Below are positions 1 to 7,543 of a stretch of 64,000 bases of DNA, piece after piece (position 1 is the stretch's first letter; each line of letters starts with the position of its first letter). This DNA is from Bacillus sp. OK048. GTDB taxonomy: Bacteria > Bacillota > Bacilli > Bacillales > Cytobacillaceae. A program made the translations under genes and the position numbers. Under the pieces are notes generated by a model that did not search any database, was not told the DNA's origin, and was given only the letters and a program-made list of their open reading frames with translations. The stretch is from contig NZ_FNHN01000008.1 in NCBI RefSeq assembly GCF_900103525.1, positions 124,001-188,000 on the forward strand, given 5' to 3'.

Positions 1-37
1 AAAAGTGGACAACCACTAAAGAGGAGAGTAAACATAA

Positions 38-214
38 ATGACGATTCCTATTTGGGTCTATGCAGTTGTGGTTGGTATTGTTATTAGTGCCTTAATGGCA
101 ATCAAAACAGGCAGAGAAGAACGTTTACTAGAGATGGAGAATATTGAAAAAGAGGGAGAAATTTATTTAACACGCCTCGAGGAAGAAAAAGAACGAAGAA
201 CTACAGCGGAATAA
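38..214 (+). CDS. yhaL: YhaL-like small sporulation membrane protein
   Basis: A 58-residue protein that starts with one hydrophobic segment (about residues 4-20, PIWVYAVVVGIVISALM) and ends in a highly charged, Glu/Arg-rich tail likely to form a coiled coil. Length, topology and position beside prsA match YhaL of Bacillus subtilis, annotated there as a sporulation protein of unknown biochemical role. A good ribosome site (gaggagag) lies about ten bases before ATG. Convergent with prsA across a shared hairpin. The assignment rests on size, topology and synteny. Confidence 0.7.
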   Translation: MTIPIWVYAVVVGIVISALMAIKTGREERLLEMENIEKEGEIYLTRLEEEKERRTTAE

Positions 215-218
215 AAAA

Positions 219-249
219 ACAGAAGGGACTCCATGAGTCTCTTCTGTTT
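219..249. terminator. Bidirectional terminator between yhaL and prsA
   Basis: The stem AACAGAAGGGACTC pairs with GAGTCTCTTCTGTT (one G-U), flanked by A-run and T-run, so it can end both convergent transcripts. Confidence 0.8.
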
Positions 250-268
250 TTATTCTTATTTCAATTTC

Positions 269-1117
269 TTAATGTGCCGTAGTTGCTTGTGGATCAAGCG
301 CGTTTTTTAAGTCTTTATCACTTATTTTAACTTTTGCATCCTTAATTTCTTTTTGCATAACGTTGTTCATTTTCTCAGTTGTTAATAATTCTCTTTTCAA
401 CTGATCTTTCATTTTTTCATAAGATTCCTTCTCTTTTTGCTCGGTTACTTGAATAATATGATATCCAAATGAAGACTTAACTGGTGCACTAATCTCATTT
501 ACTTTAAGCGCAAGAGCTGCTTTTAAAAAGGCAGGATCCATCTGCGCTGTAGCATCAAACCAGCCTAGGTCACCACCGCTTGCTTTTGCTGCTTCATCTG
601 TAGAGTAAGTATTGCTTACATCTTCAAATTTTTCTCCAGCATCGAGCTTTTGCTTCACTTCTAGTGCGGTCTTTTCATCAGCAACAAGAATATGACGAGC
701 TTTGATTTCAGGCTTATAGTTTTCATAAGCTTCCTTTAATTCTTTATCTGTAATACTTTTCAATCCAGCTTTTTCTTGCATCATACCTAGTTTCATTGTC
801 TCTTTAAAGTCTTCTTCATTCGCATAACCATATTGCAAAAGGGCAGCTTCAAAGTTTTCACCTAGTTGTTTTTTTAATTCAGCAACTTTGTCATCCAATT
901 CTTTATCAGTAACTTTATACTTCTCGGAAAGGACTTTTTCATAAACAAGCTGTTGTAGTGCTTGTGCACCAACCTTTTCCTTCATTGCTTCATATAGTTC
1001 ATCCTGTGTAATATCTCCTGCCGTACTTTCAGCCACAGTTGAACCGCCGCTCTGATTACACGCGCTTAAGGCAATAACCCCGCCAGCTAATGTGAGGGCT
1101 AACATCCATTTTTTCAT
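269..1117 (-). CDS. prsA: PrsA foldase lipoprotein (parvulin PPIase)
   Basis: A 282-residue peptidyl-prolyl isomerase lipoprotein that folds secreted proteins at the outer face of the membrane. The signal peptide ends in lipobox LSAC, with the lipidated cysteine at residue 20. A parvulin (PpiC) domain spans about 139-228, with the typical RHILV start, GGDLGWF core and FGYHIIQV end. The flanking helical segments match the SurA-like arms of Bacillus PrsA, and length is normal. The neighbours hpr and ecsABC also affect exoprotein output, as in B. subtilis. The ATG follows a ggagagg ribosome site. Confidence 0.96.
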   Translation of the reverse strand: MKKWMLALTLAGGVIALSACNQSGGSTVAESTAGDITQDELYEAMKEKVGAQALQQLVYEKVLSEKYKVTDKELDDKVAELKKQLGENFEAALLQYGYANEEDFKETMKLGMMQEKAGLKSITDKELKEAYENYKPEIKARHILVADEKTALEVKQKLDAGEKFEDVSNTYSTDEAAKASGGDLGWFDATAQMDPAFLKAALALKVNEISAPVKSSFGYHIIQVTEQKEKESYEKMKDQLKRELLTTEKMNNVMQKEIKDAKVKISDKDLKNALDPQATTAH

Positions 1118-1169
1118 GAGGAACCTCTCCTAAACAGTAAATTCTTGTGGGCTTTTGTCCACAAAGTAT

Positions 1170-1197
1170 ACTATAACATAAATGGTAACCACTGCAA
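1170..1197 (-). promoter_or_regulatory. Probable sigma-A promoter of prsA
   Basis: Reading leftwards: -35 TTGCAG, 16-base spacer, -10 TATAGT, placed about 55 bases before the prsA start codon. Confidence 0.6.
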
Positions 1198-1227
1198 AAA
1201 ATTTCTGAGTATTTGTTTATTAAATTA

Positions 1228-1342
1228 TGGGCATTTACCTAATGCGATTTCAGAATTTGTACATACGATAACATGTAAGAAAAAGTAAACCTATTCAACT
1301 ACTGCCTTTCGGCTTTGCACCAGGTGTATGGGTAAATGCCCA
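1228..1342. repeat. Inverted-repeat-bounded noncoding segment
   Basis: TGGGCATTTACC at 1228-1239 is matched exactly by its reverse complement at 1331-1342, enclosing about 90 bases with no gene. Immediately to the right (1343-1366) is a second palindrome, AAGGAAAAAGT/ACTTTTTCCTT. With the prsA promoter this accounts for the gene-free stretch 1118-1445. It could be a small degraded mobile element or a structured RNA. Confidence 0.45.
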
Positions 1343-1445
1343 AAGGAAAAAGTGGACTTTTTCCTTAGAAAATAAGCAAAGCGCCTAGTCGAAATGAATA
1401 CAGCTTGAATAGTATATCGTAGAAAATAATAAAGGAGGTATTACG

Positions 1446-1541
1446 ATGAGTGGTGGACACGGATTCGGAGCAGGCTTTGCATTGATTGTAGTCCTATTCA
1501 TTCTATTGATTATTGTTGGAGCATCTTGGATTTGTTGTTAA
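1446..1541 (+). CDS. YjcZ-family small sporulation protein, copy 1
   Basis: A 31-residue protein with a Gly-rich start (MSGGHGFGAGF) followed by one transmembrane helix (ALIVVLFILLIIVGASWICC). This is the hallmark of the YjcZ/YhaM-like sporulation proteins common in Bacillaceae. A strong aaaggagg site precedes the ATG. The next gene downstream is a diverged duplicate. Known members are made late in sporulation; nothing here shows the exact role. Confidence 0.8.
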   Translation: MSGGHGFGAGFALIVVLFILLIIVGASWICC

Positions 1542-1599
1542 TGGAAAATATAAAATGATGCAGACAACAGCTTTACCATTTCAGGAAGGGGAGAATTGT

Positions 1600-1692
1600 G
1601 TGTCTGGAACGACTGGTTTCCATGGTGGAGGATTCGCGTTAATTGTAGTCCTTTTCATCTTGCTAATAATTATTGGTGCTTCTTGGTTATAA
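1600..1692 (+). CDS. YjcZ-family small sporulation protein, copy 2
   Basis: A 30-residue paralogue of the preceding gene with a GTG start. It has a Gly-rich head (SGTTGFHGGGF) and a nearly identical helix (ALIVVLFILLIIIGASWL). The ribosome site aggaagggga lies eight bases upstream. The shared FALIVVLFILLIIxGASW core shows a recent tandem duplication. A terminator hairpin follows. Confidence 0.78.
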   Translation: MSGTTGFHGGGFALIVVLFILLIIIGASWL

Positions 1693-1710
1693 CCTGAAAA
1701 CAAATTTAAA

Positions 1711-1741
1711 AGCGATGAGACATTCTCATCGCTTCTATTTT
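1711..1741 (+). terminator. Terminator after the YjcZ pair
   Basis: The stem AGCGATGAGA / TCTCATCGCT has a three-base loop and is followed by a T-rich tail. Confidence 0.8.
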
Positions 1742-1770
1742 TGTACGTGACAAATTACATGAAGCTAAAC

Positions 1771-1953
1771 CTATGTATACAAGTTTTCTACATAGGAAGA
1801 AATCAGTAAAATTGTGACAAGTACATTAATTGTGCGAAATACCTTATGCTGACGATCTTCTGGAATATCCTTTTGAATACAAAGGGAATTGGTCATTTTG
1901 TTTACATAAAACAAAATAAAGATGGCGAAAACAATGAAAAAGATGGAGATCAT
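1771..1953 (-). CDS. Hypothetical two-helix membrane protein
   Basis: About 60 residues with two hydrophobic segments (ISIFFIVFAIFILFYV near the start, TINVLVTILLISSYV near the end) joined by a charged linker. I do not recognise the family. The start chosen is the ATG at 1953, seven bases after a strong GGGAGGG site; an in-frame TTG lies one codon earlier but too close to that site. Single gene, no clear operon. Confidence 0.6.
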   Translation of the reverse strand: MISIFFIVFAIFILFYVNKMTNSLCIQKDIPEDRQHKVFRTINVLVTILLISSYVENLYT

Positions 1954-2167
1954 CAACGATTCCCTCCCTGATGTTCGTTATATGTTAATACATTATCAAA
2001 TATTCACGAAAAAAGATAGTTAAAAGGACTGGTAGAAAAGTAGGGTATAATTAGGTGCTACGGTAGTAAGGTATAAATAATTTTAGAAAAAGGTTTATCT
2101 CTGACTTAAAAAGGTCAATAATAATGATAGGTAAATGTAAAAGTAGTGTTGGAGGTCGTTCGAGACA

Positions 2168-2506
2168 ATGGACAATTATGTTGAATTAACTTCTAGAGTG
2201 AAACTTCTAGAATACCATCAAAGGTTGCTTCTAAAGATGTTGTCAGCACCCAATCTTGAATTTTATCGATTGGTAATAGAAAATGGGATATCTGAACAGG
2301 AAGTTCAGGCATTCAACAAACTTTGTGAGGAAATGAACATAAAGATGGAAGAACAAAAAGCGGAAGGGTTTCTTCATTTTCATCCGCTTTTCATTGAGTT
2401 TTTAAACCATTTGCCAGAAAAACTTGATGTGCAGGAAGTCATTCAATCATGTTTACAACAGCACCTGTACGAACCTCTATTTATTGAGTTTAATAAATGT
2501 TTATAA
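2168..2506 (+). CDS. yhaI: YhaI family protein (DUF1878)
   Basis: A 112-residue soluble helical protein matching YhaI (DUF1878), which sits beside hpr in Bacillus subtilis. It overlaps the 3' end of hpr by six bases in convergent orientation, so the two messages are antisense at their ends. No catalytic motif or membrane segment is visible; function unknown. The ribosome site ggaggtcg precedes the ATG. Confidence 0.75.
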   Translation: MDNYVELTSRVKLLEYHQRLLLKMLSAPNLEFYRLVIENGISEQEVQAFNKLCEEMNIKMEEQKAEGFLHFHPLFIEFLNHLPEKLDVQEVIQSCLQQHLYEPLFIEFNKCL

Positions 2507-3085
2507 TTCCTGTTCTGTTTTCACAGACTTCTTAAGTTTTCCATCATCTTCATTGAATTCTGTTTCGATATTATGAAAAGAACGCTCAAAGATTTCCATG
2601 AAATCATCACCATAAATATTACGAACAATTGCCATCATTTCAATAATATCAGGAAATTTCCCATATAAATCTCTTAAAGGTAAGGCACCTGTATAGGCAG
2701 CATTGCCAGTTGGATGATAGGATTCCATTATTCGAAGAAAGATATCTTCACCTTCTGGAGTGAGTTGAATATACGTATTCCGCTTGTCGTTCTCTTTCTT
2801 TGAAAATGTTAGCAAACCTCTTTCTTCTAACTTTTTCGAAAAGTTAAACGCTGTTGAGACATGCATGACTCCAAACTTTGCCACATCCGAAATAGAGGCC
2901 CCATTTAAATGGTATGCAATCCAAAGGATATGATGTTCATTAATATTTAAATCATAAGGCTTAATCCATTGCTGCCAATCCTTCTCGATTGATTTCCATA
3001 AAGCTTTACTTAATTGTGCAATCCTTTGGCTGAAAAGCATAGCTTCTTTCATTGAATACTGTTTCTCCGACATCCCCATTTTCAC
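2501..3085 (-). CDS. hpr: HTH-type regulator Hpr/ScoC (MarR family)
   Basis: A 194-residue MarR-family transition-state regulator. In B. subtilis, Hpr/ScoC represses exoprotease (aprE, nprE), sporulation and peptide-uptake genes. A winged-helix domain is visible around residues 30-120 ([30 protein letters not shown], here split from its wing [17 protein letters not shown]). Length is close to the roughly 200 residues of the family, and the position between prsA and trpP is conserved. ATG alternatives exist at the start ([11 protein letters not shown]); the third Met could also be used. Confidence 0.92.
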   Translation of the reverse strand: MKMGMSEKQYSMKEAMLFSQRIAQLSKALWKSIEKDWQQWIKPYDLNINEHHILWIAYHLNGASISDVAKFGVMHVSTAFNFSKKLEERGLLTFSKKENDKRNTYIQLTPEGEDIFLRIMESYHPTGNAAYTGALPLRDLYGKFPDIIEMMAIVRNIYGDDFMEIFERSFHNIETEFNEDDGKLKKSVKTEQEL

Positions 3086-3326
3086 CTACTTTTTTATTTC
3101 TCTATTAACATTATGCCAATAAAATAAAAATTAATAAAGATGTTAATTCACAAAATTTTTAGAAATTACGATATTTTCTGCTTGAAAATTTATTTCTTTT
3201 TCATTTTACTTTTTTTCCCTTAATAATTCCAACTTTTTGAATATTCATTGTGAAAAAACATAGGGAAGGACACTATATCATATAAATCGTAGTAGCAGCT
3301 TTTGGGTATTCATTAGGGGGTCGAAA

Positions 3327-3515
3327 ATGAAAAGTGTGATTATCATTCTTTATTTATTAAGTGTATTGCTCTTTGTTGGTTCTATTTGGAATGTTCTGTC
3401 TTTAAAAAAACCAGGATTTTATCCACCTAAACAAATTTTAAGAAATCGAGCTTCTAAATTAGCTAAAGGTGGGGCATTTGTTTTACTTTTGTCTATTGTA
3501 CTATCGATCTTTTAA
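3327..3515 (+). CDS. Hypothetical two-helix small membrane protein
   Basis: A 62-residue protein with hydrophobic segments at about 4-23 and 47-61 around a basic, Pro-rich middle (KKPGFYPPKQILRNRASK). The ribosome site taggggg precedes the ATG. Family not recognised. Its stop codon lies four bases before a repeat element (3520-3826), suggesting the element inserted just behind the gene. Confidence 0.6.
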   Translation: MKSVIIILYLLSVLLFVGSIWNVLSLKKPGFYPPKQILRNRASKLAKGGAFVLLLSIVLSIF

Positions 3516-3519
3516 TCTC

Positions 3520-3826
3520 TTGGCTGTGTTAAACTAGGCTGTTGATTTGTGCTCCACAAAGGAAAGCTTCTTTGAATAATCACCGCAGGGACAGGCGGTC
3601 TTTGCCTGTCACGAGGCGCTTCGCTTTCCGCAGGCGGTTCGGGAAGCCTCCTCGGAGCTAAAGCGCCTGCGGGGTCTCCCCTGTCCCGTCCTCCTGCAGG
3701 ACATTGATTTACATCCTCGAATCTGCCCACGCACGAAGAAAATGCGATAGCATTTTCGAGGAGTCTCGCACCTTCCGCAAAAATCAACATAGTTATTAAA
3801 TCAACATTTTCCTTTAACACAGCCAA
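3520..3826. mobile_element. MITE-like GC-rich repeat with terminal inverted repeats
   Basis: A 307-base element bounded by the perfect 14-base inverted repeat TTGGCTGTGTTAAA (3520-3533) and its complement (3813-3826); TGTTGATTT/AAATCAACA subterminal copies lie inside. The interior is much richer in GC than its surroundings and full of small palindromes, for example GACAGGC..GCCTGTC and GAAAATGC-gata-GCATTTTC. The only open frame across it is of odd composition and lacks a gene-like start, so it is probably noncoding. Similar GC-rich repeats are dispersed in Bacillaceae genomes. No clean target duplication is visible. Confidence 0.65.
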
Positions 3827-3840
3827 TTTTTTAATGGTAT

Positions 3841-3875
3841 AGAAGAAAAGAACCTATCCGAGGTTCTTTTCTTCT
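3841..3875 (-). terminator. Terminator of trpP
   Basis: The stem AGAAGAAAAGAACCT / AGGTTCTTTTCTTCT with a five-base loop starts two bases after the trpP stop codon. Confidence 0.75.
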
Positions 3876-3877
3876 GC

Positions 3878-4405
3878 TTATTTTGAAATGGTGATAGACG
3901 ATGCCGACTTTGTTCTTTTAGTAACTGAAAGTGCTACTGGATACAAAATAACCATTACGATTGTATTCAGTGCAATTGCTGGTAAAACACCTGCAGCAAA
4001 TAGTGCTGTGAAAGGTCCTGGTAAGCCAACAATGAGATGTGCTGTGCCTAAAAAGATTGAGCCTGAAACGAATGTACCAACTGCTGTTAAGACTCCAACA
4101 CTAATAATTGAATTTCGATAGTTCTTTAATGCCAAGAATAAACCAAAAAAGATCAATGCCGTGATAGGTTTATCAATGATATTTGGAAGCTGGCCGCCAG
4201 GAAAGCCTGTTGTAAGCGCAGATAATCCGCCTGTCACAATCGATAAAAGCATAACACTCTTTATTTCTGGAATAAGAATAATTCCTAAAAACATCATTGC
4301 TAGCATCATATCTGGTTTAATGGTTAGGAATGCGGGCATTACCGTGTGCAAAACTACACCAATTCCAGCCAAAAGTGATAGGACAACTAAATTCTTTGTA
4401 TTCAT
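3878..4405 (-). CDS. trpP: Tryptophan transporter TrpP
   Basis: A 175-residue integral membrane protein with five or six hydrophobic helices, matching TrpP (formerly YhaG), the probable tryptophan uptake protein of Bacillus. Characteristic stretches include GGLSALTTGFPGGQLPN and LPAIALNTIVMVILYP. In B. subtilis its translation is blocked by the TRAP protein when tryptophan is plentiful; here a regular run of NAG triplets sits directly on the ribosome site (see 4408-4445). Monocistronic, with its own terminator. Confidence 0.93.
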   Translation of the reverse strand: MNTKNLVVLSLLAGIGVVLHTVMPAFLTIKPDMMLAMMFLGIILIPEIKSVMLLSIVTGGLSALTTGFPGGQLPNIIDKPITALIFFGLFLALKNYRNSIISVGVLTAVGTFVSGSIFLGTAHLIVGLPGPFTALFAAGVLPAIALNTIVMVILYPVALSVTKRTKSASSITISK

Positions 4406-4407
4406 TT

Positions 4408-4445
4408 CTCGTCTCTCCTCTGCTTTTCTAAGCTATTAGTTCCTC
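4408..4445 (-). promoter_or_regulatory. TRAP (MtrB) binding site over the trpP ribosome site
   Basis: Reading the mRNA 5' to 3' there are eight triplets in strict five-base register: GAG, ACT, TAG, TAG, AAG, GAG, GAG, GAG, each separated by exactly two bases, ending two bases before the ATG. Seven of the eight are NAG. TRAP binds (G/U)AG repeats with two-base spacers, so this is a convincing site. It covers the Shine-Dalgarno region, consistent with translational repression. Confidence 0.85.
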
Positions 4446-4543
4446 CTATGGTGCGCTAAATGCCCACAGCGAAAAACTTGTTATCATTATAGCACAGGTA
4501 TATAAAAATAATAAAGAAATAATTTTCAGATAATTTAAAGAAT

Positions 4544-4963
4544 CTAAAAATGCTTATTAATGTTTGCGGCCATTTCCTTTAGTAATTGTGGTGAATAATC
4601 GCTTGTATTTGTTTTCCAAACGGCTCCAAATCCATCCCCTAGACCATAGCGTGGCAGTAAATGCATATGGAAATGAAAAACGGTTTGTCCAGCATGCTCA
4701 CCGTTATTATTAACCAAGTTTAAGCCAAGTGGCTGATATTCTTTTTTTAATGCATTTGCAATAGCAGGTACAGATTCAAATATGTTTTTAGCAATTTCAG
4801 GAGTGAGTTCAAATAAATTTTCTTTATGTACTTTAGGAATAACAAGTGTATGTCCCTTTGTCACCTGACTAATATCTAGAAAGGCCAAGACATGTTCATT
4901 TTCAAATACTTTTGCAGCAGGAATTTCGCCCTTGACAATTTTACAAAAGATACATTCACTCAT
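4544..4963 (-). CDS. hit: Hit, histidine-triad nucleotide-binding hydrolase
   Basis: A 139-residue HIT-family protein. The catalytic triad motif HFHMHLLP is at about residues 97-104, and the N-terminus has CIFCKI with the Cys-x2-Cys typical of bacterial HINT proteins. Members hydrolyse adenosine phosphoramidates; the physiological substrate is unclear. The start chosen is the ATG at 4963 (MSECIF), nine bases after AAGGGG; an upstream in-frame ATG would add 16 residues not typical of the family. Divergent from ecsA, as in B. subtilis. Confidence 0.93.
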   Translation of the reverse strand: MSECIFCKIVKGEIPAAKVFENEHVLAFLDISQVTKGHTLVIPKVHKENLFELTPEIAKNIFESVPAIANALKKEYQPLGLNLVNNNGEHAGQTVFHFHMHLLPRYGLGDGFGAVWKTNTSDYSPQLLKEMAANINKHF

Positions 4964-5030
4964 GATATAAGCAACCCCTTTATTTAAATTTATCCGTATT
5001 TTACCATACAAAACAGCAATTAAAAAGAAA

Positions 5031-5060
5031 GAGACAGGATCCGCATGGAATCCTGTCCTC
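5031..5060 (-). terminator. Leftward terminator upstream of hit
   Basis: Read on the minus strand, a GAGGACAGGATTCC / GGATCCTGTCTC stem is followed by TTTCTTTTT. It lies before, not after, hit, which implies a separate minus-strand transcript arriving from the 5.1-5.5 kb intergenic region. Confidence 0.6.
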
Positions 5061-5068
5061 TCGAAGGG

Positions 5069-5450
5069 GCATTACTTCATTTTATACGTTCATTCAGGAA
5101 TTACCTTTGATAAACACCTCATTTTACAATTTAGTGTTTTTTATAAAGAGTAATCATTGTTCAAGCTGACCATCCCCTATGTTGTTTTTATAGTGTTGGT
5201 TATCAACTAATAAAAACGGATGATAATCTGCCGTAAACACCTCATTTATTTTTTTGATAAATAGCTGGTGTTAACTGAACTCTAAATGGTTACAAGGCAA
5301 CTTGTGCAAAACAACCATCCCCTTATTTGAAACGTTTAGAAGCTACGTGTTTGAAAAGTTAAATGTCTTTAACAGACACCTCATTTCAAATTTTAGATGA
5401 ATCACTTCATCAAGTAGTTGTTTCCCCTTCAAATATTATGATGTCCCGTT
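5069..5450. other. Gene-free region with recurring CACCTCATTT / CCCCT boxes
   Basis: No convincing gene lies between hit and ecsA. The plus strand carries three copies of (A/G)ACACCTCATTT at 5112, 5235 and 5374, interleaved with two ACCATCCCCT boxes at 5169 and 5314, each 57-78 bases from the next. On the plus strand these resemble anti-Shine-Dalgarno sequence; on the minus strand they read as AAATGAGGTGT and AGGGGATGG, that is, ribosome-site-like. Two boxes are the 5' arms of AAACAC/GTGTTT or AACACC/GGTGTT hairpins. It may be a regulatory leader of ecsA, a small RNA, or a string of tiny translated units. Confidence 0.4.
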
Positions 5451-5551
5451 TAAATTGAAATATACAAAAAAAATCAAGAAATTGAATTTCTATTTTTATC
5501 AAGCGCAATTTGGTAAAATGTAAAGTAATTATGCTATGGAGGGACTTGCAC

Positions 5552-6292
5552 ATGTCTTTATTATCGATTGAAGGCCTTATAGGAGGATATACACGGAATC
5601 CTGTTTTAAAAGATATATCCTTTGAAGTAAATGAAAAAGAACTAGTAGGATTAATCGGTTTAAATGGCGCTGGGAAAAGTACCACGATCAAACATGTTAT
5701 CGGTTTAATGGAACCGCATCGCGGACAAGTAAAAATAAATGGACAATCCATTACGGAGGATAAAGAAGCATATCGGAAAATGTTTACTTTTGTGCCGGAA
5801 ACACCAGTTTTATACGATGAACTCACCCTCGAAGAGCATTTAACCTTAACCGCTATGGCTTACGGATTAGATAAGGCTACATCGGAAACAAGAATAGAGA
5901 AATTATTAGCTGAGTTTCGTATGGAAAAAAGATTAAAGTGGTTTCCAGCTCATTTTTCTAAAGGGATGAAACAAAAGGTAATGATTATGTGCGCTTTTTT
6001 GGTACAGCCCTCTCTTTATATTGTGGATGAGCCGTTTGTTGGTCTTGACCCACTTGGAATTCAATCCTTGCTTGATTTAATGAAAAAAATGAAAGAAAAT
6101 GGGGCGGGAATATTAATGTCTACGCACATCCTTACCACGGCCGAAAAATACTGTGACCGATTTGTTATTCTCCATGAAGGAAAAGTTCGAGCAAAAGGTA
6201 CATTAGCTGAGCTGCGAAACCAATTTTCCATGCCAGGAGCTTCATTAGATGACCTCTATATCCAATTAACAAAGGAAGAAAACCATGTTTGA
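5552..6292 (+). CDS. ecsA: EcsA, ABC transporter ATPase
   Basis: A 246-residue ATPase of the Ecs ABC transporter, which affects exoprotein processing, sporulation and competence in B. subtilis and has been linked to intramembrane proteolysis by RasP. Walker A GLNGAGKST is at about 36-44; Walker B LYIVDEPF follows the signature region, which is SKGMKQK instead of classical LSGGQ, as in other Ecs proteins. The start at 5552 lies ten bases after ggaggg; upstream in-frame starts lack a site. It overlaps ecsB by eight bases. Confidence 0.95.
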   Translation: MSLLSIEGLIGGYTRNPVLKDISFEVNEKELVGLIGLNGAGKSTTIKHVIGLMEPHRGQVKINGQSITEDKEAYRKMFTFVPETPVLYDELTLEEHLTLTAMAYGLDKATSETRIEKLLAEFRMEKRLKWFPAHFSKGMKQKVMIMCAFLVQPSLYIVDEPFVGLDPLGIQSLLDLMKKMKENGAGILMSTHILTTAEKYCDRFVILHEGKVRAKGTLAELRNQFSMPGASLDDLYIQLTKEENHV

Positions 6293-7496
6293 TGAAAAAA
6301 AACTATGGAAAGACAGATCCGGTCATCGATTAAAAGAATTTGGTGTTTACCTTCGATATATTCTAAATGGTCACCTAGTTGTAGTCATGCTATTTTTAAT
6401 AGGAACGGCAGCTTTTTATTATCAAAATTGGATAAGTACACTTTCAGCGGAGTTTCCTGCAGCGCTCATCATTGCGTTACTGTTAGGGGTGTTTTTAACC
6501 CACAGCCCTGTGTATACATTTTTGCTTGAGGCGGATCAGGTGTTTTTAATTCCGCTTGAAACGAAGTTAAAAGGATATTTCTTTCGGGCTGGATTGGTTA
6601 GTCTAGTTTTTCAAGGATATATTGTATTAATGATCTTAGCAGTATTGATGCCAATTTATGCACATGTCAGTGCAAATGGCTTTAAATCATTTTTTATTTT
6701 TCTATTTGTTCTTTTGATCATGAAAGCATGGAATATTGCAGTAAACTGGAGGATTCACTATTATGTGCAGCCATCGGTTTATATTTGGGATATGGTTGTT
6801 CGTTATTTCATTAATGCATTATTTACTTTTTTAGTGTTTAACAAAGCAAATGTCCTCTTTTTACTCATTTTTATTTTCATCATGGCAGCTTATTATTGGT
6901 CCTTTTTTGTGAAAACGAGAAAAATGGGTTTGAAATGGGATTTACTCATTACTCAAGAAGAGAAACGGATGGCTTCATTTTATCGGTTGGCGAATTTATT
7001 CACTGATGTACCGAAACTAAAGGATACCGTTAAAAGAAGAAAATGGCTTGATTTGTTTATTAATCAAATTTCTTTTTCACAAGAGAATACCTATCATTAT
7101 TTATTTGCAAGAACATTCCTTAGATCATCAGATTACTTAGGTCTGTTTATTCGATTAACTGTTATTGGTGCCGTTGCACTGTATTTTATCTCCTTTGGAG
7201 TAGGGCAATTAGTTCTCTCACTGTTATTTATTTATCTAACAGGATTTCAACTTTTACCCTTAGCGAATCATCACCAAAACAAGCTTTGGATTGACTTATA
7301 CCCAGTTTCACTAAAACATAAAACAAATGCTTTCCAATCGATTCTATTGACTATTCTTTATATTCAATCCTCCCTATTTGCCATAATTATTTTGGTAAAA
7401 GGGGAATGGTTGTTTTCGGTAATCGTTCTACTTTCAGGAATCCTGTTTAGTTTTTTATTTGTAAATGTTTATAGTAAGAAGAGACTAAAAATATGA
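6285..7496 (+). CDS. ecsB: EcsB, ABC transporter permease
   Basis: A 403-residue polytopic membrane protein forming the permease of the Ecs transporter. Many hydrophobic helices lie in two groups, at the N-terminal half (about residues 27-205) and at 290-400, separated by a basic cytoplasmic region (KDTVKRRKWLDLF). Length is close to the 408 residues of B. subtilis EcsB. Translational coupling to ecsA is indicated by the eight-base overlap. Confidence 0.93.
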   Translation: MFDEKKLWKDRSGHRLKEFGVYLRYILNGHLVVVMLFLIGTAAFYYQNWISTLSAEFPAALIIALLLGVFLTHSPVYTFLLEADQVFLIPLETKLKGYFFRAGLVSLVFQGYIVLMILAVLMPIYAHVSANGFKSFFIFLFVLLIMKAWNIAVNWRIHYYVQPSVYIWDMVVRYFINALFTFLVFNKANVLFLLIFIFIMAAYYWSFFVKTRKMGLKWDLLITQEEKRMASFYRLANLFTDVPKLKDTVKRRKWLDLFINQISFSQENTYHYLFARTFLRSSDYLGLFIRLTVIGAVALYFISFGVGQLVLSLLFIYLTGFQLLPLANHHQNKLWIDLYPVSLKHKTNAFQSILLTILYIQSSLFAIIILVKGEWLFSVIVLLSGILFSFLFVNVYSKKRLKI

Positions 7497-7543
7497 ATGG
7501 ATTTTGAGAAAAACTAATATCTTTTTGCTAAAGGGGTGAGAGC

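Noticed and set aside
3512..3826. 104-residue open frame on the minus strand
   Set aside because: It lies wholly in the GC-rich MITE-like element, has Pro/Arg-rich composition unlike the genome and no supported start; judged noncoding.
5410..5826. 138-residue frame antisense to ecsA
   Set aside because: Shadow of the ecsA coding region with no family resemblance or ribosome site.
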